Shown here piece after piece: positions 33,985 through 43,401 of a DNA stretch of 43,478 bases (position 1 is its first letter; each line of letters begins with the position of its first letter). The stretch lies in the NCBI RefSeq assembly GCF_003946725.1, contig NZ_RHOY01000023.1:1-43478 (forward strand). Direction: 5' to 3'. Both the position numbers and the translations under genes were made by a program. The notes under the pieces were generated by a model. The model made no database searches. It was not told the DNA's origin and saw only the letters and a list, made by a program, of their open reading frames with translations. The stretch comes from Agrilactobacillus yilanensis. Lineage in GTDB: Bacteria > Bacillota > Bacilli > Lactobacillales > Lactobacillaceae.

Positions 33985-34410
33985 TTAGCCTTCAACAGTG
34001 AAGCCCATGCTTCTAGCTGTACCTTCAACCATGCGCATAGCAGCTTCAACGTCTGCTGCGTTTAGGTCTTGCATTTTTGTTTCAGCGATTTGACGAACTT
34101 GATCTTTAGTTACAGTTGCAACTTTTTTAGTGTTAGGTTCGCCAGAGCCGTGTTCTACGCCAGCAGCTTTCTTCAAAAGAACAGCAGCTGGAGGAGTTTT
34201 TGTGATGAAATCGAATGAACGATCTTCGTATACAGTGATTACAACAGGGATAATCATGCCTGCTTGATCTGCAGTACGTGCATTAAAATCCTTGGTGAAA
34301 CCCATAATATTAATCCCAGCTTGACCTAAAGCTGGACCTACTGGAGGTGCTGGTGTTGCTTTACCAGCAGGAATTTGTAATTTAACAACGTTTGCTACTT
34401 TTTTTGCCAC
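33985..34410 (-). CDS. rplK: 50S ribosomal protein L11, GTG start
   Basis: L11 forms part of the GTPase-associated centre with 23S rRNA. The 141 residues match the family: [21 protein letters not shown] at the start, [13 protein letters not shown], and the C-terminal RNA-binding domain ending [15 protein letters not shown]. The start codon is GTG, 9 nt after GGAGG; an ATG in another frame lies between them. Its own promoter lies upstream, so it is not dependent on nusG transcription. Confidence 0.97.
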   Translation of the reverse strand: MAKKVANVVKLQIPAGKATPAPPVGPALGQAGINIMGFTKDFNARTADQAGMIIPVVITVYEDRSFDFITKTPPAAVLLKKAAGVEHGSGEPNTKKVATVTKDQVRQIAETKMQDLNAADVEAAMRMVEGTARSMGFTVEG

Positions 34411-34496
34411 GAGACATTGCCTCCTTTAGTCCGTGTTGTGGTATAAATGGAGATAAAAATTTCTCCTCCCACATTGTACGAAAAACATACTGGATA

Positions 34497-34525
34497 AATA
34501 TATCATGAACTTTTACTTTAATCAA
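34497..34525 (-). promoter_or_regulatory. rplK-rplA promoter with leader hairpin
   Basis: TTGATT (34520-34525) and TATATT (34497-34502) are 17 bp apart. The transcript would have a leader of about 80 nt that includes a GGAGA/TCTCC hairpin (about 34452-34470), a possible L1 binding site by analogy with L11 operons. Confidence 0.7.
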
Positions 34526-34534
34526 CCCTCTACT

Positions 34535-35413
34535 TTATTTCGATGGCCGCCATAAAAATTCAATAATATTCCAATCTACTAAACTATTTTCATGTAATAA
34601 ACTATGGGCTGCATTGGCCCCACGCAGGACCGCTTGATGATAAATATGCGGTGTCTGCATCAAAATATATTTTAAGGATAAGCCGCTGCTAGTTGCCACA
34701 CTGCCGTCATGCTGTACCCGGCTATTTGGCAAAATATTACCCACTAAATTTAAAAACTTAATTGGATAAGGTACTTGTGCCATATGCTGCTGCAAATACT
34801 CATAAATCGGTGTCGTGCGCTGCGGGCCATCTTTAGTCAGCGGATAACTCAAAATTTCTGCTGTATCCTTGCCCAGTTCCAAATCATTAAATGGTCCTGC
34901 AATCGTGACGACTTTTGCAATCTTAGGCTGGCTAGCCGTCAGCGCCTGGGCACAATAAGCTACTGCTGTGACAGCCCCCATTGAATGGCCCACTAAATTT
35001 ACCGTTGTCACACCTTTGGCTTTAAGTGCCGCCATTAGCGGTGTCAGCCACTGCACTTGCTGAGAAACGTCGGCTGTGTTTTTACAAAACAATACTTGAA
35101 TACAAGGATTATTCTGTTCAAAAACCCAATTACCATTCGTCTTCCAAGTGCCATCTGCGGCAATTTTAATCACTAGTGTTTTTTGAGCGGCACCCAACTT
35201 GTAAAACCGATGCAGCATTCTACCAAAAGAATAACGATTACCGCGATAACCATGAATAAAAATCGTTGGTATTCCCGTATAGGTTATGGCAGATTGCTGC
35301 GAAATTGGCCGTGTGATCGCTTTTCCTAAGCGCCAAAAATCGAGCGCAGCCCAAATTAGGCCACCAAATAATATTAAAATCGCTATAACGAAAAATTGAT
35401 TAAAAAAGTACAT
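34535..35413 (-). CDS. Alpha/beta hydrolase with DUF915 domain, membrane-anchored
   Basis: A 292-residue protein with one N-terminal hydrophobic segment (about residues 5-25, FFVIAILILFGGLIWAALDFW), so it is probably anchored to the membrane with the enzyme domain outside. The domain shows the oxyanion region FIHGYRGNRYSF, the nucleophile elbow VGHSMGAVTA (serine near 143) and a late DGSVATSSGLSLKY acid region. DUF915 members are common in lactobacilli; the substrate is unknown. It lies between nusG and rplK, which are usually adjacent, 23 bp after nusG with a weak ribosome-binding site. Confidence 0.85.
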   Translation of the reverse strand: MYFFNQFFVIAILILFGGLIWAALDFWRLGKAITRPISQQSAITYTGIPTIFIHGYRGNRYSFGRMLHRFYKLGAAQKTLVIKIAADGTWKTNGNWVFEQNNPCIQVLFCKNTADVSQQVQWLTPLMAALKAKGVTTVNLVGHSMGAVTAVAYCAQALTASQPKIAKVVTIAGPFNDLELGKDTAEILSYPLTKDGPQRTTPIYEYLQQHMAQVPYPIKFLNLVGNILPNSRVQHDGSVATSSGLSLKYILMQTPHIYHQAVLRGANAAHSLLHENSLVDWNIIEFLWRPSK

Positions 35414-35436
35414 ATTCTCACGACCAGCGAGATAAT

Positions 35437-35982
35437 TTAGATTTTGTCCACTTGTTCAAAGTCCAATTCAGCACTTGTTTCTCGACCGAACATATCAATA
35501 TTAACTTTTAATTTTAGCTTTTCATGGTCAACTTCTGTAATTTTACCGACCATCCCCATGAAGGCTCCTTCAGAGATTTTCACGGATTCGCCAACTTCAA
35601 AATCAAGATCAGAGTGGCGTTGACTCATCCCAATTTGATGTAAAATATTTTGGATTTCATCATCTAAAAGTGGTGCCGGTTTACTACCAGCCCCGTGACT
35701 GCCGACAAACCCTGTGACCCCTGGTGTATTCCGAACGATAAACCAAGATTGATCCGTCATGACCATTTCCACAAGAACATAGCCTGGGAATGTCTTTTTC
35801 ATGATTTCTTTATCTTTACCGTTTTTGATTTCATGTTCTTCTTCTTCCGGTACAACAACCCGAAAAATAAAGTCTTCCATCCCCATTGTATGTGCTCTAG
35901 ATTCTAAGTTTGCCTTGACTTTGTTTTCATAACCAGAATAAGTGTGTAGGACATACCAATTTTTTTCTGCTGACTCAACCAT
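35437..35982 (-). CDS. nusG: Transcription termination/antitermination protein NusG
   Basis: NusG binds RNA polymerase and affects pausing, termination and coupling to translation. The 181-residue protein has the NGN domain (KNWYVLHTYSGYENKVKANL, TFPGYVLVEMVMTD, VRNTPGVTGFVG) and a KOW domain (FEVGESVKISEGAFMGMVGKI). I start at the ATG reading MVESAEK; the longer open frame upstream has no family similarity. AGGAG lies 11 nt away, a long spacing. A hairpin with a T tract lies in its upstream gap. Confidence 0.96.
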   Translation of the reverse strand: MVESAEKNWYVLHTYSGYENKVKANLESRAHTMGMEDFIFRVVVPEEEEHEIKNGKDKEIMKKTFPGYVLVEMVMTDQSWFIVRNTPGVTGFVGSHGAGSKPAPLLDDEIQNILHQIGMSQRHSDLDFEVGESVKISEGAFMGMVGKITEVDHEKLKLKVNIDMFGRETSAELDFEQVDKI

Positions 35983-36013
35983 TTTAATTTGAACTCCTTT
36001 TAAATTTCTATCC

Positions 36014-36042
36014 AAAATAAAAAACCTCCACCAATGGAAGTT
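36014..36042 (-). terminator. Terminator or attenuator between secE and nusG
   Basis: On the minus strand AACTTCCA (36042-36035) pairs with TGGAGGTT (36030-36023), followed by TTTTATTTT. An alternative CACCA/TGGTG pairing shares bases with it. It lies about 50 bp past the secE stop and 32 bp before nusG. Confidence 0.65.
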
Positions 36043-36054
36043 TTCTCTGGTGCT

Positions 36055-36063
36055 ATTATAACA
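36055..36063 (-). promoter_or_regulatory. Extended -10 promoter ahead of nusG
   Basis: TGTTATAAT is a perfect extended -10 on the minus strand, with no good -35. The start would fall near 36048, just before the terminator-like hairpin, so its transcript would meet the hairpin at once. Confidence 0.45.
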
Positions 36064-36092
36064 AATAACTGCTGAAATACCTACGCTTAAAT

Positions 36093-36278
36093 CTATTTTA
36101 AAATAAATAGATCCAATAACCGCGTCAAACCCCAGCTTACTGCTGCGAAGAAAACAGCAAATAGAAAAGATGTCATAAGTACAGTCCATGTATCATGACG
36201 ATTTTCCTTAGCTGTTGGCCAAGTCGTCAACTTCATTTCAGCGATAACACCTTTAACAAAATTTGAAAATCTTTTCAT
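36093..36278 (-). CDS. secE: Protein translocase subunit SecE
   Basis: SecE clamps the SecY channel. This 61-residue protein has the short single-helix form of Gram-positive bacteria: an N-terminal amphipathic part with the family motif EMKLTTWPTAKE, then one membrane helix (TVLMTSFLFAVFFAAVSWGL). AGAGGT lies 6 nt before the ATG. It is between rpmG and nusG, the conserved position. Confidence 0.95.
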   Translation of the reverse strand: MKRFSNFVKGVIAEMKLTTWPTAKENRHDTWTVLMTSFLFAVFFAAVSWGLTRLLDLFILK

Positions 36279-36302
36279 TACGATACCTCTGCTTTAAAAT
36301 AC

Positions 36303-36452
36303 TTATCGAGTTTCTTTATGCAACGTATATTTGCCACAATGTTTACAAAACTTATTAACTTCTAAACGGGTTGTACGTTCCGTCTTAACCGTAATCGTGT
36401 AATTTCTTGAACCACAAACCGTACATGCTAATGCTGCTTTTCTGATTGCCAT
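36303..36452 (-). CDS. rpmG: 50S ribosomal protein L33
   Basis: A 49-residue L33, [20 protein letters not shown] at the start and [16 protein letters not shown] at the end. Both CxxC pairs (CTVC and CKHC) are kept, so this is the zinc-binding form. GGAGG lies 7 nt before the ATG. It precedes secE by 24 bp, as in the rpmG-secE-nusG order of Firmicutes. Confidence 0.94.
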   Translation of the reverse strand: MAIRKAALACTVCGSRNYTITVKTERTTRLEVNKFCKHCGKYTLHKETR

Positions 36453-36527
36453 GTCTGGCCCTCCCGAATATCAAGGAACTTGTAATCGTACATTTCAGCC
36501 TAACATGTTCCGACCATCAAAGTCAAT

Positions 36528-37127
36528 TTAATTTTCAGACTTTAATTGGCCGAATTCTGCTTGTAAATACTGTCGTAGCTTTGCTCGAACACGTTGCTGT
36601 GCGCTTTTTAAAGCTTTTGCTGAAATGTGATATTCTGTTTGAACCGTTTCGGCATCTTTGTGCCCAATGCTTACGAATAATGCTTGTAGCTCAACCATCG
36701 AAAGCTTTGCTGTGTAACTTGGCAAATCTATCATTAATCCTCCAGCTATATCCTGCAGTAATTGTAAATCTCGTGGTAAAAAATCATAACTATGTTCCAA
36801 TAATCCATCTAACGATGTCGCTTGACAATTCTCTTTGCGTTTCTTGGCCAACTGCCATCTCACTTTCGAAAGGGTACTATTTCGAAAGCGGAGTTTGAAA
36901 AAGCTGCCGAATTTGGACCCCTTACTGGGATCAAATTTCTGTGCGGTTAGAAAACACTCTAGCCGTGCTTCTTGCAACCAATCATCCACATCATACAAAT
37001 GAAGTCGGTACTGTCCTGCCATGTTAAAAATTAAAGGCTTATATTTTTCTATCAGGATCGTTAAAGCATCCGAATCTCCCAGTTTAACACGTAGCACCAA
37101 CTTATTTTCATCGTCAAAATTAGACAA
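36528..37127 (-). CDS. sigH: RNA polymerase sigma factor, SigH/ComX-like
   Basis: A sigma-70 family protein of about 199 residues at the sigH position between rae1 and rpmG. Region 2 is seen as IEKYKPLIFNMAGQYRLHLYDVDDWLQEARLECF with FDPSKGSKFGSFFKLRFRN. The C-terminal helices (TEYHISAKALKSAQQRVRAKL) are a reduced region 4. In lactobacilli such factors are linked to competence-type genes, but activity is often not seen. Start choice is uncertain: GTG at 37154 lacks a ribosome-binding site, whereas TTG at 37127 follows GGGG by 6 nt. A possible promoter is TTGACA (37203-37208) with TACAAA 18 bp on. Confidence 0.8.
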   Translation of the reverse strand: MSNFDDENKLVLRVKLGDSDALTILIEKYKPLIFNMAGQYRLHLYDVDDWLQEARLECFLTAQKFDPSKGSKFGSFFKLRFRNSTLSKVRWQLAKKRKENCQATSLDGLLEHSYDFLPRDLQLLQDIAGGLMIDLPSYTAKLSMVELQALFVSIGHKDAETVQTEYHISAKALKSAQQRVRAKLRQYLQAEFGQLKSEN

Positions 37128-37226
37128 AGTTTTCCCCAATTCTGCCCAAAACACAATACTAGATTTCTAATATATCACATTTTTGTAAACAGCAGGGATT
37201 ATTGTTGTCAATTTTCAGTAAATATT

Positions 37227-37754
37227 TCACTTTTTTTGATTTATATTATCTCTGATCTTTTCCAGCATCATCATTTGCTGCCGTGACCAAGGAGAATTAC
37301 GCCGATTAGAAACATCATAGTGCTTGGCATCGGACTTAATTTCTTGATGGGTCCGTTTTAATTGCCGGTACAGCTCATAAGCAGATACCCGCAAGGCGCC
37401 TCTTGAAAAAACCGTCCATTGTTCTGCCTGATCGCTTGTGGCAACAGTCACCTGGTTCAACGGTAGATTTAGTTCTTCTGCCAACGCTTCAATGTAACTA
37501 TCCGCTGTTTGTTCTTCTTGTGTATAAACGATCTCAATATCAAAACGTTCAAAATTCTCTTTGATGCCTGGTACATACATTGCATCAAAAACTAAGATCA
37601 TCCGTAAATCGGGTTCATATTTTTTATATTCTGACAAAATATCCAACAGTCGGTCTCTGGCATCTTTTAGATGGTCTTCTTTTTTCAGCTTATTTAATTC
37701 CGGCCAGTTGCCGATCATATTATAGCCATCCACAATCAAGATTTCATGTCTCAT
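37227..37754 (-). CDS. rae1: NYN-domain ribosome-dependent mRNA endonuclease (YacP/Rae1 family)
   Basis: A 175-residue PIN-like NYN nuclease. In Bacillus, Rae1 cuts certain mRNAs within the ribosomal A site. The conserved acids are seen in ILIVDGYNMIGNW, LVFDAMYVPG, EQTADSYIEAL and TVATSDQAEQ. The gene lies 3 bp after rlmB, with GGAGGG before its ATG, and is part of the gltX-cysS-mrnC-rlmB-rae1-sigH run. Confidence 0.9.
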   Translation of the reverse strand: MRHEILIVDGYNMIGNWPELNKLKKEDHLKDARDRLLDILSEYKKYEPDLRMILVFDAMYVPGIKENFERFDIEIVYTQEEQTADSYIEALAEELNLPLNQVTVATSDQAEQWTVFSRGALRVSAYELYRQLKRTHQEIKSDAKHYDVSNRRNSPWSRQQMMMLEKIRDNINQKK

Positions 37755-37757
37755 AAG

Positions 37758-38600
37758 CTATCCCTCCAGTGGATGCCTGCCGTTATAAGCTTGATACAGC
37801 AATACGCCAGCTGCCACACTGGCATTCAAGCTTTGAACATGGCCCGTCATCGGGATGCTCAACGTTACATCCATTAATTTGGCAATACCTGGAGAAATAC
37901 CTTTGCCCTCATTACCAATTACTAAAGCGGTTGGCCCCTTACTATCCCAAGTACGGTAATCAGCACCATCCATTGCTGTGCCAAAAATCCAAACGCCTTT
38001 GTCTTTTAATTTATTGATCGTCTGGGCTAAATTTGTTACCCGTACCACGGGCACATAATTCACAGCACCTGTAGAGGTTTTGGCCACAACATCTGTCAAA
38101 GAAGCGGACCGGCGCTTTGGAATAATCACGCCATGAACCCCCATAGCATCGCAAGTTCGTAAAATTGAACCTAAGTTATGGGGATCTTCTAAGTTGTCCA
38201 AAATAACGATCAGCGGATCTTCAGACTTAGCTTCAGCCGCTTCAAAAATTGTTTCCAATTGTGCATATGGTATTGGTGAAACTGCGACGATAATCCCTTG
38301 ATGATTTTCTTGTGTTAATTGTTCTAACTTCGCTTTAGGCACTTTTTGTAAAATTAAATGCTGTGCCTTCGCTAAAGTCTCTACTTGACGCCCAAAGTTT
38401 GGCTGAATATTATCTGCCATAAAAATTTTGTTAATCCGGTCGCTTTGTTCACTTTCCAATAGACTAATGGCCGCATGACGACCATAAACGAATTCATCGC
38501 TTGTTGGTCTTGCTTCTTGAGGTTTTCTATCTTCTCGGCCTTGTCGTGGCTTTTGGTGTCTTTCTTTTTTAGCTGGATAAGTCTTATCTTTTTTATTCAC
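37758..38600 (-). CDS. rlmB: 23S rRNA (guanosine2251-2'-O)-methyltransferase RlmB
   Basis: A SpoU-family 2'-O-methyltransferase, 280 residues. After a basic, low-complexity extension of about 35 residues comes the substrate-binding domain ([15 protein letters not shown]), then the three knot motifs: [31 protein letters not shown] and [14 protein letters not shown]. The start is GTG, overlapping the end of mrnC by 8 nt, with GGGG as ribosome-binding site. Gm2251 in the P loop is the E. coli target; here it is inferred. Confidence 0.92.
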   Translation of the reverse strand: MNKKDKTYPAKKERHQKPRQGREDRKPQEARPTSDEFVYGRHAAISLLESEQSDRINKIFMADNIQPNFGRQVETLAKAQHLILQKVPKAKLEQLTQENHQGIIVAVSPIPYAQLETIFEAAEAKSEDPLIVILDNLEDPHNLGSILRTCDAMGVHGVIIPKRRSASLTDVVAKTSTGAVNYVPVVRVTNLAQTINKLKDKGVWIFGTAMDGADYRTWDSKGPTALVIGNEGKGISPGIAKLMDVTLSIPMTGHVQSLNASVAAGVLLYQAYNGRHPLEG

Positions 38601-38991
38601 GTGTTCGCCCCGCTTCTACTTGTGCAATGCACCAAGTGGCTAATGCTGTAATACGTTCATCTTGCTGGCTTAATTTTAAATAGCCAAAGATTGCCTCAAA
38701 GCCTGTTGATCGACGATAAGTTGTCGTATCTGTATTTTTAGCCTTCGTGTAACTTTTGGCATTTCGGCCACGTTTAAAAGTAGCCCACTCATCTTCTGTC
38801 AAATAGTCGTCTTGTTCCATAAGATGGATCAAGGCGCTTTGGGCTTTAGCAGAGACATATTCTTTTGCTGTTTTTTGTAATTTGCTTGGTTTTGTAATGC
38901 CTTTTAACAATAAATGTTCCCGGACAAAAACTTCATAAACTGAATCGCCGAGAAAGGCTAAGTCAATACCGTTTAATAAATTTGGATTCAT
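38593..38991 (-). CDS. mrnC: Mini-ribonuclease 3
   Basis: Mini-III is an RNase III catalytic domain without the double-stranded RNA binding domain; in Bacillus it matures 23S rRNA. The 132-residue protein shows [18 protein letters not shown] (catalytic acidic residues) and FKRGRNAKS. The start is the ATG reading MNPNLLN, which overlaps the cysS stop as ATGA and has AAGGTGG 8 nt upstream; a GTG four codons earlier is part of that site. Confidence 0.93.
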   Translation of the reverse strand: MNPNLLNGIDLAFLGDSVYEVFVREHLLLKGITKPSKLQKTAKEYVSAKAQSALIHLMEQDDYLTEDEWATFKRGRNAKSYTKAKNTDTTTYRRSTGFEAIFGYLKLSQQDERITALATWCIAQVEAGRTRE

Positions 38992-40394
38992 TCTCGATGC
39001 CACCTTGTCCCCTGTGGAGTATCTTCTAAAATAATACCTTGTGTTTTTAATTCATCACGAATGGCATCACTTTTTGCAAAATCTTTGTTTTTACGCGCAT
39101 CGTTGCGTGCTTGAATCATTGCTTCGATTTCATCGTCCAGCAGACTATCTGTGGCGAACTTCAAACCAAAGACATTGGTCATTTCTAAAAATAGCTGTTT
39201 TAACAAGGTTAACGTCTCTTGTTTAACCTCTGCTTGATTAGTGTACTGATTCATCAGTTTAACGAGTTCATAAACTTGCATAATCCCATTTTGCGCATTA
39301 AAATCATCGTCCATTGCAGCAATAAATGCGGTTTGAATGGCCTCTGCGTCAGTTTCCACTGCAGTATCATGGCCTTCTACGGCGTCTTTAAAGCGATAGT
39401 CCAAATTAATAAAGCCATGACTTAATTTATTTAAATTAGCCTGGGCATCATCAAGACTTTCTTGGCAATACCGAATTGGCCGGCGATATTGCGTTGTCGC
39501 CATTAAGAAACGTAAAATTTGTGGGTCTGATTGGGCTACGAAGTCGTGGACTGTGACAAAATTGCCTAATGATTTAGACATCTTTTCGTCTTCAGAACCA
39601 ATGGTTACAAAACCATTATGCAACCAATAATTGGCAAATTTCTGCCCAGTCTCAGCTTCACTTTGGGCAATTTCGTTTTCGTGATGCGGAAATTCTAAAT
39701 CTTGGCCACCGCCGTGAATATCTAAAGTTTGGCCTAGATATTTGATCGACATTACCGAGCATTCAATATGCCAGCCTGGGCGACCTTTGCCCCAAGGTGC
39801 TTCCCAAAAAATTTCATCGGGTTTTGCTGCTTTCCACATGGCAAAATCAATTGGATCTTCCTTTAATGATAATTCTTCTGTTTCGACATGCTGGCTAGCC
39901 CCTTGTTCAAGCTCATCAATATTTTGATCCGATAATTGGCCATAATTTTTAAACTTACGAGCGCGATAGTACACATTACCGGCCGCTTCATAAGCATAGC
40001 CTTTATCAATTAAATTTTGAATAAACGCAATAATTTCTGGGATATTATCACTAGCTTTAGGGTTAACCGTTGCTGGTTCCACGTTCAATTGGGCCACGTC
40101 TGCTTTAAAAGCGTCAATATAACGGGCTGCAATTTCTGGAACGGTTGTCTGTTCACGGCGGGCTTCATTGATGAGTTTGTCATCCACATCCGTGAAATTG
40201 GATACATAATTGACCTGATAGCCTCGATATTCAAAGTAACGGCGAATCGTGTCAAAGGCCACAATACTCCGGGCGTTGCCGATGTGAATGTAGTTATAAA
40301 CTGTGGGGCCACAGACATACATATTCACCAGATTAGGTTTTTGAGATTTGAAGACTTCTTTTTCACGAGTTAAGGTATTAAAAACACGTAACAT
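38988..40394 (-). CDS. cysS: Cysteinyl-tRNA synthetase
   Basis: A class I synthetase of 468 residues. The HIGH-type motif is YIHIGNARS, the KMSKS motif is [10 protein letters not shown], and the zinc ligands include C28 (in VCGPTVYN), the C of HIECSVMS and histidines in [11 protein letters not shown]. Cysteine activation needs this zinc. The upstream gap to gltX carries a terminator and no T-box motif, so regulation by uncharged tRNA is not indicated. Confidence 0.97.
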   Translation of the reverse strand: MLRVFNTLTREKEVFKSQKPNLVNMYVCGPTVYNYIHIGNARSIVAFDTIRRYFEYRGYQVNYVSNFTDVDDKLINEARREQTTVPEIAARYIDAFKADVAQLNVEPATVNPKASDNIPEIIAFIQNLIDKGYAYEAAGNVYYRARKFKNYGQLSDQNIDELEQGASQHVETEELSLKEDPIDFAMWKAAKPDEIFWEAPWGKGRPGWHIECSVMSIKYLGQTLDIHGGGQDLEFPHHENEIAQSEAETGQKFANYWLHNGFVTIGSEDEKMSKSLGNFVTVHDFVAQSDPQILRFLMATTQYRRPIRYCQESLDDAQANLNKLSHGFINLDYRFKDAVEGHDTAVETDAEAIQTAFIAAMDDDFNAQNGIMQVYELVKLMNQYTNQAEVKQETLTLLKQLFLEMTNVFGLKFATDSLLDDEIEAMIQARNDARKNKDFAKSDAIRDELKTQGIILEDTPQGTRWHRE

Positions 40395-40456
40395 TCGAAC
40401 AACTCCTTTCGAGTTTTATTAGTACTTTCAGTTAATAAATGCAGCCTAAACATCAG

Positions 40457-40492
40457 AAAAAGCCGTGACAAAACGAAAAGTTCTGTCCCGGC
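40457..40492 (-). terminator. Terminator between gltX and cysS
   Basis: GCCGGGACAGAAC pairs with GTTTTGTCACGGC on the minus strand, closed by a TTTTC loop, and is followed by TTTTT. It lies about 110 bp after the gltX stop and 62 bp before cysS. Confidence 0.85.
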
Positions 40493-40601
40493 CCCTTACG
40501 GTCTAGCATTTTGCTACTTTAAAGAACGAACTGCTCAAAATACATTATACACGACCATCTCGTATATCCCTATCCTTTTGAGTAGCTTCTTGGTTTAAAT
40601 T

Positions 40602-42095
40602 TTACCATTTTGCCATTTGTTCTAAAGTTTCGTTTAGATGTGCTAATACTTTTTCCTTACCTAATAGTTCAATTGATTCTGCTAGTTGTGGCCCATGCAT
40701 TTCTCGAGTTGTTGCAATTCGAATTGGCATGTATAACTTCCGGCCTTTAACGCCAGTTTCATGTTGAACATCATAGATAATATTTTGAATACGATTGGCT
40801 GTAAATACTTCTAATGCTTCAATCTTAGCTTTAAAAGCATTCAAAACAGCTGTTGCACCCTCAATCTTCAACTCTGCAATAGCTGCTTCGTCTAAGTCTG
40901 GTGCTCCATCAAAGAAAATCTCAGATAATGACACAACTTGTTGGGCATAGCTCAATTGGTCAATGAATAAATTAACTAACTGCCGCACCCATTCAATGGT
41001 CTTCGTATCTGGATGTGCTTCAATTCGGCCAGCTTCGATCAAGTTGTCCAAAGCTAAATCCGCAATCACACTTGGATTGGTCTTTTTAACATACTGGTTA
41101 TTGATCCATTCCAATTTCTTTTGATCAAAAGCCGCTGGTGATTTACTCAACCGATTGGCATCAAATTGCTTAATGAATTGTTTTTGCGTAAAGATTTCAT
41201 CTTCGCCAACCGGTGACCAACCTAATAATGTGATGAAGTTAAACATAGCGGCTGGTAAATAACCCAATTCACGGTACTGTTCAATAAATTGCAAGACGCT
41301 TTCATCACGTTTACTTAACTTCTTGCCAGTTTCAGAATTGATAATTAAAGTCATATGACCAAATTCTGGTGCCTGCCAGCCAAAAGCTTCATAAATCATC
41401 AATTGTTTTGGTGTGTTTGCGATATGGTCATCCCCACGCAAAACATGGGTAATCGCCATCATATGGTCATCAACAACAACCGCAAAGTTGTAAGTTGGCA
41501 TGCCATCCCGTTTTTGAATAACAAAGTCGCCGCCAATTGTATTGGCTTCAATATCAATTTTACCTTTGACAATATCATTCCAAGCATAATCTTTGTCTGC
41601 AGGAACATGGAAACGAATAACTGGTGTCAAGCCTTTTGCTTTTGCATCTGCAATCGCTTGTGCCTTTTCATCATCGCTCATCCCCGCATATTCATAAACA
41701 TAATGCGGCATTTCACCACGGGCCTTTTGAGCTTCCCGTTGCGCTTCTAATTCTGCTTCGGTTTTATAAGATTCATAGGCATAGCCTTCAGCCACCAATT
41801 TTTGGATTAATGGTTGATAAATATCTTTACGTTCAGATTGACGGTATGGGCCATATTCCCCACCAACATCTGGGCCTTCATCCCAATCGATCCCCAACCA
41901 ATGCAACATTTGAATCTGACTTTCTTCGCCACCAGCCATATTCCGTTTTGTATCAGTATCTTCGATTCGTAATACTAAAGTCCCTTTGTGATGTCTTGCA
42001 AATAAATAGTTGAATAATGCCGTCCGAGCATTACCAATATGCAAATGTCCAGTTGGACTGGGTGCATAGCGCACACGTATCTTATCGTCTGCCAA
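40602..42095 (-). CDS. gltX: Glutamyl-tRNA synthetase
   Basis: A class I synthetase of 497 residues; in lactobacilli it also charges tRNA-Gln, which is then amidated. It shows [37 protein letters not shown] and the [10 protein letters not shown] motif. The start is taken as TTG at 42095, reading [14 protein letters not shown], because AGAGG lies 8 nt upstream and other GltX proteins start here. An ATG six codons earlier would place that site inside the gene. Confidence 0.95.
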   Translation of the reverse strand: MADDKIRVRYAPSPTGHLHIGNARTALFNYLFARHHKGTLVLRIEDTDTKRNMAGGEESQIQMLHWLGIDWDEGPDVGGEYGPYRQSERKDIYQPLIQKLVAEGYAYESYKTEAELEAQREAQKARGEMPHYVYEYAGMSDDEKAQAIADAKAKGLTPVIRFHVPADKDYAWNDIVKGKIDIEANTIGGDFVIQKRDGMPTYNFAVVVDDHMMAITHVLRGDDHIANTPKQLMIYEAFGWQAPEFGHMTLIINSETGKKLSKRDESVLQFIEQYRELGYLPAAMFNFITLLGWSPVGEDEIFTQKQFIKQFDANRLSKSPAAFDQKKLEWINNQYVKKTNPSVIADLALDNLIEAGRIEAHPDTKTIEWVRQLVNLFIDQLSYAQQVVSLSEIFFDGAPDLDEAAIAELKIEGATAVLNAFKAKIEALEVFTANRIQNIIYDVQHETGVKGRKLYMPIRIATTREMHGPQLAESIELLGKEKVLAHLNETLEQMAKW

Positions 42096-42188
42096 ATTTC
42101 TAACCTCTTTCATTCTTTTAAAACTTCTCAAAATTAGTGTAACTTTAAACGCTGAAAAAAACAATTGCTATCAAGCATTCTAATCAAA

Positions 42189-43376
42189 CTAACCATTCTT
42201 TTTAGAATTCTTATTATTTTTGGGATGGTTCTCTGTTGATTTGCCATCACTGATACCACGATTATGGTGCGCCGGCTGGGCAAAAATCATTCGGCCCGCT
42301 GCCGTTTGTAACGCACTGGTCACAATCACATCAATCGATTGATTCAAATAAAATTGGCCGTCTTCTACGACTACCATCGTGCCATCCTCTTGATAAGCAA
42401 CCCCTTGCTGCCGCTCTGTTCCGGATTTAACCACCGTCACATGTAAGCTTTCTCCCGGCAAAATCTCTGGTTTCAACGCATTAGCCAATTCGTTGATATT
42501 GAACACGGGCACATTTTGAAATTCACAGACTTTATTTAAATTAAAATCATTAGTGACCACAATACCATCCAGTAACTTCGCTAACTTGATTAATTTTGTA
42601 TCCACTTCTGTCAAGCCTTCAAAATCACCATCGTACATTTTAACTGAAATAGTATCGTCACTCTTCATTTCATTCAAAATATCCAAGCCCCGACGACCTC
42701 TAGCCCGCTTCAAACTATCTGAAGAATCCGAAATCAGCTGCAGTTCATGGACCACAAATTCGGGCACAAGCAACGTACCTTCAATGAAGCCAGTTTTGGC
42801 AATATCATGAACACGACCATCAATAATAACGCTCGTATCCAAAATCTTATATTTTCTAAAATTATCATCTACACGACGATTTAAAATTTGTCCATCTGTA
42901 CCGTTTTTGTCCTCTGAAAGACTGTTTTCTTTACGGCGTAATTGAAACAGCTTCCGCCAGTCATCTCGACGTAATGTCCCAATCCGAAACCCCAGATAAC
43001 CCATTGTAATCATTAAAACAATCGGTAAAGCTGTGTTTAATAACGCCACATTCATCCGATAAAGCGGAATAGACAAAACATTCGCTAAAACTAATCCAAG
43101 AATCGTAAACAACGCCCCAAACAATAAATAAGACGGCGTTTGCTTATTTAAATAATTCTCAATTTTATTAATTCGAGCCACAATCCAGTCGTCAACAAGT
43201 AATGAAATAAAATAAAAAATAATAGCACCAATCACCGCATTAATAACGCCAGACAAACCAGTATCAATTAAAAAACCAGAATGTATCTTCAATAAGCGCC
43301 AAATAATCGGTAAAAGATTAATCCCTAAAGCCGCACCAATAATCACTGAAACCACACGAATAATATTCTTTCTCAT
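42189..43376 (-). CDS. PIN/TRAM-domain membrane protein (YacL family)
   Basis: A 395-residue protein of the YacL family. The N-terminal 120 residues hold four hydrophobic segments (for example VVSVIIGAALGINLLPIIW and LSGVINAVIGAIIFYFISLL). Then comes a PIN nuclease-like domain with acids in ILDTSVIIDGRV, VHELQLISDSSD and VTNDFNLNKV, and a TRAM domain near the C-terminus. Its role is not known; it lies just upstream of gltX as in Bacillus, where the gap also holds ispD and ispF. The start is the ATG after AAAGGTGGTG, spacing 6. Confidence 0.9.
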   Translation of the reverse strand: MRKNIIRVVSVIIGAALGINLLPIIWRLLKIHSGFLIDTGLSGVINAVIGAIIFYFISLLVDDWIVARINKIENYLNKQTPSYLLFGALFTILGLVLANVLSIPLYRMNVALLNTALPIVLMITMGYLGFRIGTLRRDDWRKLFQLRRKENSLSEDKNGTDGQILNRRVDDNFRKYKILDTSVIIDGRVHDIAKTGFIEGTLLVPEFVVHELQLISDSSDSLKRARGRRGLDILNEMKSDDTISVKMYDGDFEGLTEVDTKLIKLAKLLDGIVVTNDFNLNKVCEFQNVPVFNINELANALKPEILPGESLHVTVVKSGTERQQGVAYQEDGTMVVVEDGQFYLNQSIDVIVTSALQTAAGRMIFAQPAHHNRGISDGKSTENHPKNNKNSKKNG

Positions 43377-43401
43377 AAAATTCACCACCTTTCAATATTA
43401 A

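Noticed and set aside
40395-40601. T-box riboswitch ahead of cysS
   Set aside because: The gap holds a normal terminator; no GGTGG-type T-box sequence or specifier stem was seen.
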